64,000 nucleotides of DNA from Pseudomonas alcaliphila JAB1. Lineage in GTDB: Bacteria; Pseudomonadota; Gammaproteobacteria; Pseudomonadales; Pseudomonadaceae. Positions 1-10,615 of the stretch are shown piece by piece. The stretch lies in contig NZ_CP016162.1 of assembly GCF_001941865.1 (NCBI RefSeq), positions 1,922,001-1,986,000 of the forward strand. The letters run 5' to 3'. How positions within the stretch are numbered: the first letter of the stretch is position 1; the number at the start of each line of letters is the position of its first letter. The notes below the pieces were generated by a model that was given only the letters and a program-made list of their open reading frames with translations, was not told where the DNA came from and made no database searches. The position numbers and the translations under genes were made by a program.

Positions 1-1
1 G

Positions 2-967
2 CTGACGGCCGTGGCCAGCGCCGGCTTCGTCTTCGCCGATGGTTTCTGGTCGGCGCTGCTTTGGCGTGTGCTGGCTGGCATCGGTCTGGCGGGCACTTAC
101 ATGCCGGGGCTCAAGGCGTTATCAGAGCGCATCGACGGTGCTTCGCAGTCGCGCGCCATCGCCTTCTATACCGCCAGTTTCGGCCTGGGTACGGCGCTGT
201 CCTTCACCCTGTCCGGCGAGCTGGCCAAGCTCGGCGGCTGGCAGGTGCCGGCATTGCTCAGCGGCGCCTGCGCGCTGCTGGCCTGGGCGTTGGTGTACTG
301 GGGGCTGGCGCCGAAACCGGTGGTGGCGCATACGCCGCGCAATCTGCTGGATCTGGCACCGCTGAAAAGTCGCGCGGTGTTGGCCTACTGCCTGGCATAC
401 GCGATGCACAACCTGGAGCTGTTCGCCCTGCGCGCCTGGCTGGTGGCCTTCGTGGTGTTCTCCGGGCATTTTCAGGGCGTCGACCCCTGGTTGTCCGGTA
501 CCTGGGTGGCGATGTTGGCAACGCTGATCGGCATGCCGTCGAGCATTCTCGGTAATGAGTTGGCGCTGCGTTTCGGGCGGCAGCGCTGGCTGATCGGCGT
601 GATGTTCGCCTCCGCGCTGCTGGCAGTCGTGGTCGGCCTGGGGGCGGTACTGCCGTTCTGGGTGATGCTGGTGTTGGTGCTGCTTTACGCGGTGACAGTG
701 ACTGCCGACTCGGCTTCGCTGACCGCTGGACTGGTCAGTGTCGCCCCGGCCAGCCATCGTGGCGCGGCGATGGCGCTGTACTCCTGCACTGGTTTTACTG
801 GTGCCTTTCTGGGCCCGCTGCTGTTCGGCATGACCCTCGATGTCCTGGGCGATCAGCAGTTGCTCGGCTGGTGGGCAGCGTTCGCGCTGATGGGCCTGTT
901 GCTGACGTTGGGGCCGCTGGCGCTATGGTGGGCGGGCAAGGCACGCGAGGGCAGTGCTCGTTTGTAG
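2..967 (+). CDS. MFS transporter, 5' truncated by window edge
   Basis: The reading frame is open from the first bases, so the true start lies outside the window; the GTG at 11 is only an internal codon. The visible part of about 320 residues is a run of hydrophobic segments typical of a major facilitator permease. It includes the R-x-x-G-x-G-x-A-G pattern in LLWRVLAGIGLAGTYMPG near the start, and a charged loop near the middle that probably separates the two six-helix halves. It ends in a basic tail. The substrate cannot be read from sequence; the early part resembles cyanate/nitrate-type MFS members. The next gene is convergent. Confidence 0.8.
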   Translation: MTAVASAGFVFADGFWSALLWRVLAGIGLAGTYMPGLKALSERIDGASQSRAIAFYTASFGLGTALSFTLSGELAKLGGWQVPALLSGACALLAWALVYWGLAPKPVVAHTPRNLLDLAPLKSRAVLAYCLAYAMHNLELFALRAWLVAFVVFSGHFQGVDPWLSGTWVAMLATLIGMPSSILGNELALRFGRQRWLIGVMFASALLAVVVGLGAVLPFWVMLVLVLLYAVTVTADSASLTAGLVSVAPASHRGAAMALYSCTGFTGAFLGPLLFGMTLDVLGDQQLLGWWAAFALMGLLLTLGPLALWWAGKAREGSARL

Positions 968-988
968 ATCAGGCATGCCTGCTGTGTG

Positions 989-1598
989 TCATGCCTTCAT
1001 CCCCAGCGCTTCAGCTTTGCGCAGCCAGCTCTGGCGCTGTTCCTCATTGGACGGGCGCACCGGGGCGAATTCGCTCAGGCGGCGAGTCTTGATGCCGCAG
1101 AAACCGAGAATGGTGCGCACCATCTGCCGATGCGCCGGGGCTCCGTAGATCCAGCGGAAGTACCAACGCGGCGTGTCCAGGGTCACCAGCAGGTCGGCGC
1201 TGCGCCCAGTGAGCAGCTTGTCCCAGAGTTGTGAGCGGTTGCGGTACTTGAAGGCGAAGCCGGGCAGGAACACCCGGTCGAAGAAACCCTTGAGCAGTGC
1301 AGGAATGCTGCCCCACCAGACCGGGTAGACGAACACCAGATGCTCGGCCCAGTGGATCAGGCGCTGAGCTTCGAGCAGGTCCGGCTCCAGATTCTGGCTC
1401 TGCTCGTAACCTTCACGCAGGATCGGGTCGAATTGCATCTCGCCCAGTCTGAGCTGGCGCACCACGTGCCCCTTGCTACGTGCTCCCAGGCTGTAGGCCT
1501 CGGCCAGGGCGTGGCAGAGGCTGTCCTTCTTGGGGGTGCCGAGAATCAGCAGGATTCGTTTGCCATCGCCTTCCAGCGGTGTGGCGCCGCTCTTGCCT

Positions 1599-1606
<8 letters not shown>
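989..1606 (-). CDS. NAD(P)H-dependent flavodoxin-fold oxidoreductase
   Basis: This 205-residue protein has the flavodoxin_2 (NAD(P)H quinone reductase-like) fold. The N-terminal strand [12 protein letters not shown] supplies the flavin phosphate loop, and the motif [17 protein letters not shown] around residue 115 is characteristic of the family. It is expected to be a soluble flavoenzyme reducing quinones or similar acceptors with NAD(P)H. The ATG overlaps the end of fumC by 8 bases on the same strand, so the two are probably co-transcribed and translationally coupled. The physiological substrate is unknown. The length is usual for the family. Confidence 0.82.
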
Positions 1607-2993
<1,387 letters not shown>

Positions 2994-3099
2994 GGCGTTC
3001 TCCGGGGCAATTGCAAGGTTGCTGGCAGTTTAGGTCGTGCCGCCGAAGACTGGTTCCACAACTTATCTATAAGCTTGATTGGAGCCTTTGAGCGCGCGT

Positions 3100-4110
3100 C
3101 TACCAGCGGGCGTGGGTTTCACCCAGCCAGCCCAGCGCTCCGTCCACCGGCACGCGCTCGCCTTTGGGGCCGCGCAGCACGCCATCGTAATGACCGAAGC
3201 GCTGTACGGTGCTGGCGTGGAAGGGGCCGAGTTTGGGGCAGGCCTTGTGCAGTTGGCGGGGCGTGAAGCGCAGCGCCACGCAATCATCTTCGCTGTCCAG
3301 GCGCCAGGGGGCCAGTGGCGCCTGTGAACTGCGCTCGATATGCAGGGGGCTGTCGAGCAGTTGCACTTCACCGCCGAACCACAGGGAATTTTCCGACAGG
3401 CCGCTGTGATCGAGCCAGCCAGCACCGAAGTTGCCGGCGATGCCGCCCGCTGCAGCGAATGCTGCCCGCTGCCAGTAAGTGTTCAGCGGCCAGACGCCGC
3501 GACCGAAGTCCAGTGCGGCGAAGCTCTGGCCCGGCACGCAGCTGTAATGCTTGCCACCCAACTGCAGACTGCCGGCGGTGGGCAGGCCGAGTTGCCGACA
3601 AGTGGCATGAAAGCCGCCATGTTGCAACGGCGCGACCAGGTTGACCGATTGCAGATGGGCAGGGCGCTGAATGTCCAGGGCCACCTGCAGGGGCTGGCCG
3701 CCGATATCCGGGGCGGCAGCGGTGAGGCGCAGGCGTCCGGGGTGCTCGTCGATGCGCAGTTGCAGGCGAGAGTGGCTGAAGGCGTGGCTCTCCAGCGGCA
3801 GGTCGGGCAGTTGGCAGCCCAGAGCGAAGGGGCGGAACTGGGCATGGGCAACGGCCTGACCGGATTCCAGATCGAGAAAGTAGGCGGCGCCGTAGCCCAG
3901 GTAATCGAGATCGGCGAGAGTCAGCGAGAGCATCCACTGCGGAGTGGTGATGCACCAGTGATTCCAGCGCTTGCGCCGCCCGGCGTGGCCATGCAGGGTG
4001 CAGTCCACCTGCGGTCGATTGGACCAACCAATGGCCTCGTCCAGCAGTCGACCTTTGCTGTCGCAAAGCGGCTGGAGCGGAAGGGGCGCGTGTGAGGTGA
4101 GGCTGGTCAT
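3100..4110 (-). CDS. DUF2804 family protein
   Basis: This 336-residue soluble protein is rich in Trp, His and Tyr, with the DUF2804 layout: an N-terminal segment LCDSKGRLLDEAIGWSNRP, a middle beta-rich part and a C-terminal GALGWLGETHARW. No signal peptide or membrane segment is seen. Family members are structurally compared with lipocalin/hydroxyneurosporene-synthase-like beta barrels, but their reaction is not established and I assign none. It is separated from fumC by about 105 bases and reads the same way, so co-transcription is possible. The start at 4110 gives the full N-terminus. Confidence 0.8.
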   Translation of the reverse strand: MTSLTSHAPLPLQPLCDSKGRLLDEAIGWSNRPQVDCTLHGHAGRRKRWNHWCITTPQWMLSLTLADLDYLGYGAAYFLDLESGQAVAHAQFRPFALGCQLPDLPLESHAFSHSRLQLRIDEHPGRLRLTAAAPDIGGQPLQVALDIQRPAHLQSVNLVAPLQHGGFHATCRQLGLPTAGSLQLGGKHYSCVPGQSFAALDFGRGVWPLNTYWQRAAFAAAGGIAGNFGAGWLDHSGLSENSLWFGGEVQLLDSPLHIERSSQAPLAPWRLDSEDDCVALRFTPRQLHKACPKLGPFHASTVQRFGHYDGVLRGPKGERVPVDGALGWLGETHARW

Positions 4111-4385
4111 CGGGCACGTCCGTGTGTGTGCGCGGGCTGGCGATCAATTGCCGGCTCTTGAGGTGCGCACGCCTTGTTGAATAATGGGGAGGTCGCAAAG
4201 AATGCCGAGCCCACCTGAGCATGAGCAAGTACTGGCATTTTGGCAACTGACCAGTGGGTGCGCCGATCAACATGACGCGTGTGAGCCAGCGCACAACGCG
4301 CATCGCTTGAGGGATTTCCGCGCAGGGCACAAAATGCCGCCTTCGTAGTCTACCCAGACTCATTCACAACCTCTGGACGCTCTCC

Positions 4386-4883
4386 ATGCTCCGTTTTTCC
4401 AAACTCTGCACCGCCGTTCTGCTCAGCGCGAGCGCATCCCTGGCCATGGCCGATGCTGCCAGTCACGCCGCCGATGCCGAGCGTTTTCTCAAGCTGGCCC
4501 ACGCCGACAAGCTGACCGTGCCGGTGTACGGCCAGGTGCAGCAGATGTTCGCCCAGCGTTTCGCCGAGGCCCCGAACGGCAAGAAGGCGGTGCTCGAGAG
4601 TTATCAGGCCAAGGCCAACACCGCGCTGGACAAGGCCGTCGGCTGGGACAAGCTGAAGCCGGACATGGTCAAGCTCTACACCAGCAACTTCAACGAGCAG
4701 GAGCTCAAGGACCTGATCGCCTTCTACGAGTCGCCGCTGGGACAGAAGGTGCTGCAGAAGATGCCGACCCTGACCGCACAATCCGCACAGATCACCCAGA
4801 GCAAGCTGGAAACCGCTGTGCCCGAGGTGAACAAGCTGCTGGCCGACATGAGCAACGAGCTCGGCCTGCCGAAACAGCCCTGA
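4386..4883 (+). CDS. DUF2059 exported protein
   Basis: This 165-residue protein has a clear signal peptide (LCTAVLLSASASLAMADA, cleavage near residue 22) and is therefore periplasmic. The mature part is helical and contains the DUF2059 core, including YTSNFNEQELKDLIAFYESPLGQK around residues 97-120. Function in the family is unknown. It overlaps the following bolA-family frame by one base if the upstream ATG is used, so the two are likely an operon. It is divergent from the DUF2804 gene across about 275 bases in which I see no distinct element. Confidence 0.85.
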   Translation: MLRFSKLCTAVLLSASASLAMADAASHAADAERFLKLAHADKLTVPVYGQVQQMFAQRFAEAPNGKKAVLESYQAKANTALDKAVGWDKLKPDMVKLYTSNFNEQELKDLIAFYESPLGQKVLQKMPTLTAQSAQITQSKLETAVPEVNKLLADMSNELGLPKQP

Positions 4884-4894
4884 TGGAGCCCGAG

Positions 4895-5188
4895 ATGTCC
4901 AAGCAAGACCTGATCGTCACCGCCCTGGCTGCGCTGCAGCCCGAGTATCTCGATGTGCTGGATGAGAGCCATATGCACAGCCGCGGTCTGGAGACCCACT
5001 ACAAGGCGGTGATCGTCAGTCCGGCCTTTGCCGGCCTGAATGCGGTCAAGCGACATCAGAAGGTCTATGCCACGGTCGGCGAGCTGATGGGGCAGATCCA
5101 CGCGCTGGCGCTGCACACCTACACCCCGGAGGAGTGGGCGGCGCAGGGTGTGGCCCCGGCCTCGCCGACCTGCCGTGGCGGTCATTGA
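4895..5188 (+). CDS. BolA family protein
   Basis: This 97-residue protein carries the BolA/IbaG fold. The segment [25 protein letters not shown] and the following loop with [14 protein letters not shown] are the usual class II KH-like BolA features, and the C-terminal His of the [13 protein letters not shown] helix is typical. BolA proteins partner monothiol glutaredoxins in iron-sulfur handling or act as stress-related regulators. An in-frame ATG at 4883 overlaps the previous stop, but the second ATG at 4895 gives the usual N-terminus. It is probably co-transcribed with the DUF2059 gene. Confidence 0.85.
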   Translation: MSKQDLIVTALAALQPEYLDVLDESHMHSRGLETHYKAVIVSPAFAGLNAVKRHQKVYATVGELMGQIHALALHTYTPEEWAAQGVAPASPTCRGGH

Positions 5189-5241
5189 TGTAGCCCAATC
5201 CGCGGCAGCGATCCTTTCCCGGATTGCATCCGGGCTACGCG
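5189..5241. repeat. REP-like palindrome (GTAGCCC/ATCCGGGCTAC type)
   Basis: The arm GTAGCCCAATCCG at the left is complementary in part to CGGATTGCATCCGGGCTAC at the right, giving an extragenic hairpin just after bolA. The same CCCGGATTGCATCCGGG core recurs at 8791-8812 and at 36185-36238. This fits a dispersed Pseudomonas REP family that stabilises or ends transcripts. Confidence 0.65.
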
Positions 5242-5267
5242 ACAGGCTGTCGCGCCCTGTCGCCAAC

Positions 5268-5330
5268 TTGCCCCGGCGATTGTCCGCTTTGCTACAATCG
5301 CCCTTCGCGCCGGCCTATGCCGGCGTTTTT
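5268..5330 (+). promoter_or_regulatory. Candidate promoter plus leader hairpin of trhO
   Basis: TTGCCC (5268-5273) and TACAAT (5293-5298) form a sigma-70-like pair with a long 19-base spacer. Directly downstream is a 7-bp perfect stem CGCCGGC/GCCGGCG (5308-5325) followed by five T, which looks like an intrinsic terminator lying between the promoter and the trhO start at 5382. It could act as an attenuator in the leader or belong to another transcript. Confidence 0.4.
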
Positions 5331-5381
5331 CATGTCCCGCCAGTCCGCCCTTTACGTGGGCGACTACTGAGAGAACTGTTC

Positions 5382-6320
5382 ATGACCGACAAGATCGTCG
5401 TCGCGGCGTTGTATAAATTCGTCTCCCTGCCGGATTATCAGGCGCTGCGCGAACCCCTGCTGCAAACCCTGATGGATAACGACATCAAGGGCACCCTGTT
5501 GCTCGCCGAAGAGGGTATCAATGGCACCGTTTCCGGCACCCGCACCGCTATCAATGCGCTGCTCGCCTGGTTCCGCCTGGATGCCCGTCTGGCCGATATC
5601 GACCACAAGGAATCCTATTGCGATGAACAGCCGTTCTATCGCACCAAGGTCAAGCTGAAGAAAGAGATCGTTACCCTCGGCGTGCCCGGTGTCGACCCCA
5701 ACCAGCGCGTCGGTACCTACGTCGAGCCGCAGGACTGGAACGCCCTGATCAGCGACCCTGAAGTGCTGCTGATCGATACCCGCAACGACTATGAAGTGGC
5801 CATCGGCACCTTCGAGGGTGCCATCGACCCCAAGACCAAGTCTTTCCGTGAGTTCCCCGAGTACATCAAGGCCCACTTCGACCCGAGCAAACACAAGAAG
5901 GTGGCGATGTTCTGCACTGGTGGTATCCGCTGCGAGAAAGCCTCCAGCTACATGCTCGGCGAGGGTTTCGAGGAGGTCTATCACCTCAAGGGCGGCATCC
6001 TCAAATACCTCGAGGAAGTACCGCAGCAAGAGACCAGGTGGCAGGGCGACTGCTTCGTCTTCGATAATCGTGTGACCGTGCGTCATGACCTCTCCGAGGG
6101 CGACTACGATCAGTGTCACGCCTGCCGCACGCCGATCTCCGTGGAAGACCGCCAGTCCGAGTTCTACAGCCCCGGCGTCAGCTGTCCGCATTGCTGGGAT
6201 TCGCTGCCGGAGAAAACCCGTGAAAGCGCCCGCGAGCGGCAGAAGCAGATCGAACTGGCGCGTGCGCGCAACCAGCCGCACCCGATTGGCCGCGACCCAC
6301 GCCAACTGAACGAGGCCTGA
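5382..6320 (+). CDS. trhO: tRNA uridine(34) hydroxylase TrhO (YceA), rhodanese family
   Basis: This 312-residue protein has the YceA architecture: an acylphosphatase-like N-terminal domain ([10 protein letters not shown]), a rhodanese domain with the catalytic loop CTGGIRCEK near residue 180, and a C-terminal cysteine-rich part with CHAC and CPHC that may bind zinc. Family knowledge: TrhO hydroxylates U34 of some tRNAs with O2, the first step to 5-methoxyuridine. An upstream in-frame extension exists, but the ATG at 5382 preceded by GAGAGAAC gives the family start. It is followed after 3 bases by the DsbA-like gene. Confidence 0.93.
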   Translation: MTDKIVVAALYKFVSLPDYQALREPLLQTLMDNDIKGTLLLAEEGINGTVSGTRTAINALLAWFRLDARLADIDHKESYCDEQPFYRTKVKLKKEIVTLGVPGVDPNQRVGTYVEPQDWNALISDPEVLLIDTRNDYEVAIGTFEGAIDPKTKSFREFPEYIKAHFDPSKHKKVAMFCTGGIRCEKASSYMLGEGFEEVYHLKGGILKYLEEVPQQETRWQGDCFVFDNRVTVRHDLSEGDYDQCHACRTPISVEDRQSEFYSPGVSCPHCWDSLPEKTRESARERQKQIELARARNQPHPIGRDPRQLNEA

Positions 6321-6323
6321 CCC

Positions 6324-6956
6324 ATGGCTAGCCGCCTGCTCTACGTGATGGACCCGATGTGCTCCTGGTGCTGGGGTTTCGCCCCGGTGGTCGAAGCACT
6401 GGCCGAGCAGGCGGCTGCCGCCGGCGTGTCGCTGCAGATCGTGGTGGGTGGCCTGCGCCGCGATCAGGTAGCGATCGATGCGGCAGCGCGGGTGCGTTAC
6501 CTGGGCTACTGGCAGGCGGTCAACGCCAGTACCGGGCAGCTGTTCGACTTCGAACGCGGGCTGCCCGAGGGGCTGGTGTACGACACCGAGCCAGCTTGCC
6601 GTGCGCTGGTCACCGCGCGCCAGCTCGATGCCGCCAGCGCCTGGACGCTGCTCAAGCTGATTCAGCAAGCCTTCTACACCGAGGGTGCCGACGTCACCCA
6701 GGCCAGCGTGCTGGTGCAACTGGCCGAGCAGGCGGGCATCCCGCGCATCGAGTTCGCCGAGGCCTTCGACAGTCAGGCCATGCAGGAGGCGACTGCTGCC
6801 GACTTCACCTGGGTACAGGATCTGGGCATCGCCGGCTTCCCCACCTTGCTGGCGGAGCGCGACGGCCAGCTGGCGCTGCTGACCAACGGCTATCAACCGC
6901 TCGAGGTACTGGCGCCGCTGCTGGGCCGCTGGCTGGAGCGCGCTGCCAATGCCTGA
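6324..6956 (+). CDS. DsbA-family thioredoxin-like oxidoreductase
   Basis: This 210-residue protein begins with the redox site C-S-W-C at residues 13-16 (DPMCSWCWGF) directly on the first strand, followed by a DsbA-type helical insertion and the cis-Pro loop GIAGFPTLL near residue 170. There is no signal peptide, so it is cytoplasmic; this matches the FrnE/YyaL-like branch of DsbA-related proteins. It lies 3 bases after trhO and its last codons overlap the ABC exporter start, suggesting one operon. The substrate is unknown. Confidence 0.85.
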   Translation: MASRLLYVMDPMCSWCWGFAPVVEALAEQAAAAGVSLQIVVGGLRRDQVAIDAAARVRYLGYWQAVNASTGQLFDFERGLPEGLVYDTEPACRALVTARQLDAASAWTLLKLIQQAFYTEGADVTQASVLVQLAEQAGIPRIEFAEAFDSQAMQEATAADFTWVQDLGIAGFPTLLAERDGQLALLTNGYQPLEVLAPLLGRWLERAANA

Positions 6957-8730
6957 TCGGTTGAGCTGGGCAGAAATCCGTCGCCTGGCCCTGCATCACA
7001 AGAAAGCGCTGATCCTGGCCAATCTGGTCGCCGTGCTGGCGACCCTGTGCAGTGTGCCGATTCCGTTGTTGTTGCCGCTGCTGGTGGACGAAGTGCTGCT
7101 GCATGACGGAGACGCGGCGCTCAAGGTGATGGACAACTTCCTGCCTGCCGACTGGCAGACCGCAGCAGGCTACATCGGCCTGATGCTGCTGTTGACCTTG
7201 CTGCTGCGCAGCTCGGGGCTGATCTTCAACGTGTTGCAGGCGCGGCTGTTCGCCAGGTTGTCGAAGGACATTGTCTATCGCATCCGCATGCGTCTGATCG
7301 AGCGCCTCAAGCGCATCTCCCTCGGCGAGTACGAGAGCCTGGGTAGCGGCACCGTGACCACCCACCTGGTCACCGATCTGGACACCCTGGACAAGTTCGT
7401 CGGCGAGACCCTCAGCCGTTTTCTGGTGGCGGTGCTGACCCTGGTCGGCACCTCGGCCATCCTGATCTGGATGCACTGGCAACTGGCCTTGCTGATCCTG
7501 CTGTTCAACCCGCTGGTGATCTACGCCACCGTGCTGCTGGGCAAGAAGGTCAAGCACCTGAAGAAGCTGGAGAACGACAGTACTTCGCGCTTCACCCAGG
7601 CACTGACCGAGACCCTGGAGGCGATTCAGGAAGTGCGTGCCGGCAACCGCCAGGGCTATTTCCTCGGTCGCCTCGGCGGGCGGGCGCGTGAGGTGCGCGA
7701 TTATGCCGTGGCCTCGCAGTGGAAGAGCGATGCCTCCAACCGTGCCAGCGGCCTGCTGTTCCAGTTCGGTATCGACGTGTTCCGCGCCGCGGCGATGCTC
7801 ACCGTGCTGTTCTCCGACCTGTCCATCGGCCAGATGCTCGCGGTGTTCAGTTACCTGTGGTTCATGATCGGCCCGGTCGAGCAGTTGCTCAGCCTGCAGT
7901 ACGCCTTCTATGCCGCAGGCGGGGCGCTGACGCGGATCAACGAGCTGCTGGCACGCAAGGATGAACCGCAGTACGACGGGCGCGTCGACCCTTTCAAGGG
8001 ACGCGATACGGTCGGTATCGAGGTGCGCGGGTTGACATTCGGCTATGGCGAGGAGCCAGTGCTGGATCGTCTCGATCTGTCCATCGGCCCGGGTGAGAAG
8101 GTCGCCATCGTCGGCGCGTCCGGCGGTGGCAAGAGCACGCTGGTGCAGCTGCTGCTGGGCCTTTATACGCCACAGGCCGGCAGCATCCGCTTCGGCGGCA
8201 GCGCGCTGGAGGAGATCGGCCTGGACTGCGTGCGTGACAACGTCGCGGTGGTGTTGCAGCACCCGGCACTGTTTAACGACACGGTGCGTGCCAACCTGAC
8301 CATGGGTCGTGAGCGCAGCGACGAGGCTTGCTGGCAGGCGCTGCGCATCGCCCAACTCCACGACACCATCGCGCAACTGCCGCAGGGGCTGGACAGCGTG
8401 GTCGGGTGCAGTGGTGTTCGGCTCTCTGGTGGGCAACGTCAGCGCCTGGCGATCGCGCGCATGGTGCTGGCCGAGCCGAAGGTGGTGATTCTCGACGAGG
8501 CCACCTCGGCGCTGGATGCAGCCACCGAGTACGCCTTGCACGAAGCGCTGGCGCAGTTCCTTGAAGGTCGCACCACGCTGATCATCGCCCACCGCCTCAG
8601 CGCGGTGAAACAGGCCGACCGCGTGCTGGTGTTCGATGGCGGCAGCGTCGCCGAGGATGGCGACCACCAGCAGCTGATCGCCGAAGGTGGCCTGTACGCC
8701 AAGCTCTACGGGCATTTGCAGCAGGGCTGA
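6949..8730 (+). CDS. ABC exporter, fused permease and ATPase
   Basis: This 593-residue half-transporter has an N-terminal ABC_membrane domain (about residues 20-310, six predicted helices) and a C-terminal ATPase. The Walker A is GASGGGKST (near 390), the signature LSGGQRQR (near 493) and the Walker B VVILDEATSALD, followed by the switch His in IIAHRLS. It should homodimerise in the inner membrane as an MsbA/MdlB-like exporter. The substrate is not evident; there is no peptidase domain. The start overlaps the DsbA-like gene by 8 bases, so it is the last gene of the bolA-trhO side operon. Confidence 0.9.
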   Translation: MPDRLSWAEIRRLALHHKKALILANLVAVLATLCSVPIPLLLPLLVDEVLLHDGDAALKVMDNFLPADWQTAAGYIGLMLLLTLLLRSSGLIFNVLQARLFARLSKDIVYRIRMRLIERLKRISLGEYESLGSGTVTTHLVTDLDTLDKFVGETLSRFLVAVLTLVGTSAILIWMHWQLALLILLFNPLVIYATVLLGKKVKHLKKLENDSTSRFTQALTETLEAIQEVRAGNRQGYFLGRLGGRAREVRDYAVASQWKSDASNRASGLLFQFGIDVFRAAAMLTVLFSDLSIGQMLAVFSYLWFMIGPVEQLLSLQYAFYAAGGALTRINELLARKDEPQYDGRVDPFKGRDTVGIEVRGLTFGYGEEPVLDRLDLSIGPGEKVAIVGASGGGKSTLVQLLLGLYTPQAGSIRFGGSALEEIGLDCVRDNVAVVLQHPALFNDTVRANLTMGRERSDEACWQALRIAQLHDTIAQLPQGLDSVVGCSGVRLSGGQRQRLAIARMVLAEPKVVILDEATSALDAATEYALHEALAQFLEGRTTLIIAHRLSAVKQADRVLVFDGGSVAEDGDHQQLIAEGGLYAKLYGHLQQG

Positions 8731-8790
8731 CGTATCTATTCTTCGCGGCATTCCGCTTCAGCCGCGATGCTCTTTTGCGCAACCAATGTC

Positions 8791-8910
8791 CCCGGATTGC
8801 ATCCGGGCTACACAGCTTCCTGGGCTGTCGCGGCTGAAGCCCCTCCCACAAGGTTTCGCTGCTGCAATGACAGGCTGCCCCCGCTCTGTGGGAGGCGCTT
8901 CAGCGGCGAC
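8791..8910. repeat. REP palindromes after the ABC exporter
   Basis: The 8791-8812 stretch repeats the CCCGGATTGCATCCGGGCTAC core. Next, 8827-8850 (GTCGCGGCTGAAG...) and 8887-8910 (TGTGGGAGGC...) form a long imperfect inverted repeat of the TGTGGGAGG/CTGAAGC type that is also found at 25681-25893. No gene is seen between 8731 and 8918. Confidence 0.7.
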
Positions 8911-8918
8911 GCTCTACC

Positions 8919-9812
8919 TCAGTCATGGCTCATCAAGGCTTCGCTCAACTCCTCGAACAGCGTCTGCACCGAGCGCAAGGCCCGGCAATCCGGGCGGGTC
9001 AGCAACCAGAGTTCGGTGTCGCAGCCGGCCAGCGGCGGGCCGAGTGGCTTGAGTTCGGGATGGGCGCGCAGCACGAAGTCGGGCAGGGCGGCGACACCCA
9101 GCCCGGCGCGGGCCAGCTGCGCCACGGCGTACATGCTGCTGCAGCGGTAGTTGGGGGTGACGCCCGGCAACTCGCGCAGGCGCCACAGTACCGTGGCGTG
9201 ATCCGGCATCGCCTCGTCCGGGGCGATCCAGCTCTGCCGTGCCAGGTCGCTGCGATCCTGGCCATCATCGCGCGCGCAGACGAGGTAGGACACGCTGGCC
9301 AGGCGCCGGCCGACCAGGTGCTCCGGCGGCTCGTTGGTCAGGCGCAGGGCCAGGTCGGCATCGCGCCGGCTGAGGTTGGCGAAGTCGTTGGAGGTCACCA
9401 GCTCCAGCGCCAGCGCCGGGTAACTGGGCATGAAACGCGCCATCGCCGGTAGCAGCAGGCTGCTCAATACCGCATCGGTGCAGGTCAGGCGCACCGTACC
9501 GCTGACTACCTGCTTGCCCAGCTCCAGCGCCACGCGTGCAGCATCCAGCGCCTGTTCGGCGCGCTCGGCCTGTTCGGCCAGGGCGCGGGCGGTTTCGCTG
9601 GGTTCGTAGCCGCGTCGGCTCTTCTCGAACAACGCCACCCCGAGGGCGGCCTCCAGGCGGCGTACGGCACGGAACACCGTGGACACGTCGACCTGCATCA
9701 GTTCTGCCGCGCGCGCCAGGGAGCGGCCACGCACCAGGGCGAGCACCAGGGAGAGGTCGGTATGGTCGATTTGATATTGCACGGCTGCAATCTCTGCTTG
9801 TCTATTCGCCAA
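8919..9812 (-). CDS. LysR family transcriptional regulator
   Basis: This 297-residue protein has the N-terminal winged helix (RGRSLARAAELMQVDVSTVFRAVRRLEAALG, residues about 28-58) and a type 2 periplasmic-binding-like effector domain. An internal start at the second Met is possible because the first 12 residues are not family-like, but no better ATG precedes the helix. It is divergent from the amidotransferase-like gene at 9878 across about 65 bases and may control it, as is usual for LysR pairs. The inducer is unknown. Confidence 0.9.
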   Translation of the reverse strand: MANRQAEIAAVQYQIDHTDLSLVLALVRGRSLARAAELMQVDVSTVFRAVRRLEAALGVALFEKSRRGYEPSETARALAEQAERAEQALDAARVALELGKQVVSGTVRLTCTDAVLSSLLLPAMARFMPSYPALALELVTSNDFANLSRRDADLALRLTNEPPEHLVGRRLASVSYLVCARDDGQDRSDLARQSWIAPDEAMPDHATVLWRLRELPGVTPNYRCSSMYAVAQLARAGLGVAALPDFVLRAHPELKPLGPPLAGCDTELWLLTRPDCRALRSVQTLFEELSEALMSHD

Positions 9813-9877
9813 TTATTATTGCGCGAGCGCCATCTTATAGTGGCAGGGAGACCGCCATGCAAGAGGGGGATAGGCGT

Positions 9878-10615
9878 ATGTACAGCAAGTGTCGAGTCAA
9901 GGTCGCTCTGGTGGGTGACTACAATGCGGCGATTGCCGCGCACCGGGCCATTCCCGAGGCGCTGCGCCTGGCCAGCGAGGTACTGGGTGTGGCGGTCGAA
10001 CATGACTGGCTGGCCACTGACAGTCTCGTCGATGACGCCACCCTGATGGCTTACGACGGCATCTGGTGCGTACCGGGCAGTCCCTATGCCGCCACCGAAG
10101 GTGCGTTGCGCGCCATTCGTTTCGCGCGCGAGCAGGGCGTGCCGTTCCTGGGCACCTGTGGCGGCTTCCAGCACGCGCTGCTGGAGTACGCGCGCAACCG
10201 CCTGGGCTGGACGGATGCCGAACACGCCGAGCTGTCGCCGCAAGCGCAGAATCCTCTGATCGCGCCCCTGAGCTGTGCCTTGCTGGACGTCAGCGAGCAC
10301 GTGCACCTGGTCTCTGGCTCGCGCATTGCCGAGCTCTACGGTGTACGTGAGATCAGCGAGCAGTACCTGTGCCGCTACGGCCTTGCCGATGCCTTCGTCG
10401 AGCCGCTGATGGCCCAGGCGCTGAAGGCCTCCGGGCATGACCAGGCGGGCGCGGTGCGTGCCATCGAACTGGAAGATCATCCGTTCTTCATCGCTACCCT
10501 GTTCCAGCCCGAGCGTGCGGCGCTGGAGGGGCGTCTGCCGCCGGTGGTTGCCGGCCTGGTCGGCGCCTGCGCAGTGCAGTCGGTGCATGAAGCGCAACAA
10601 GAGGCGGTCGCGTGA
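9878..10615 (+). CDS. CTP synthase C-terminal-like class I amidotransferase protein
   Basis: This 245-residue stand-alone protein resembles the glutaminase half of CTP synthase (the family sometimes named CTP synthase C-terminal region-related (seleno)protein). The nucleophile elbow FLGTCGGFQH places a Cys at residue 94. The position that normally reads F-H-P-E carries LFQPER, so the usual catalytic His is Gln. It is therefore doubtful as a classical glutaminase. I chose the ATG at 9878 because AGAGGGGG lies just upstream; an earlier ATG is at 9857. The next gene overlaps by 4 bases. Confidence 0.8.
   Translation: MYSKCRVKVALVGDYNAAIAAHRAIPEALRLASEVLGVAVEHDWLATDSLVDDATLMAYDGIWCVPGSPYAATEGALRAIRFAREQGVPFLGTCGGFQHALLEYARNRLGWTDAEHAELSPQAQNPLIAPLSCALLDVSEHVHLVSGSRIAELYGVREISEQYLCRYGLADAFVEPLMAQALKASGHDQAGAVRAIELEDHPFFIATLFQPERAALEGRLPPVVAGLVGACAVQSVHEAQQEAVA

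Noticed and set aside
6805..8751. 648-codon frame opposite the ABC exporter
   Set aside because: It is antisense to an intact ABC exporter and rich in Gln and His as expected for a shadow frame.
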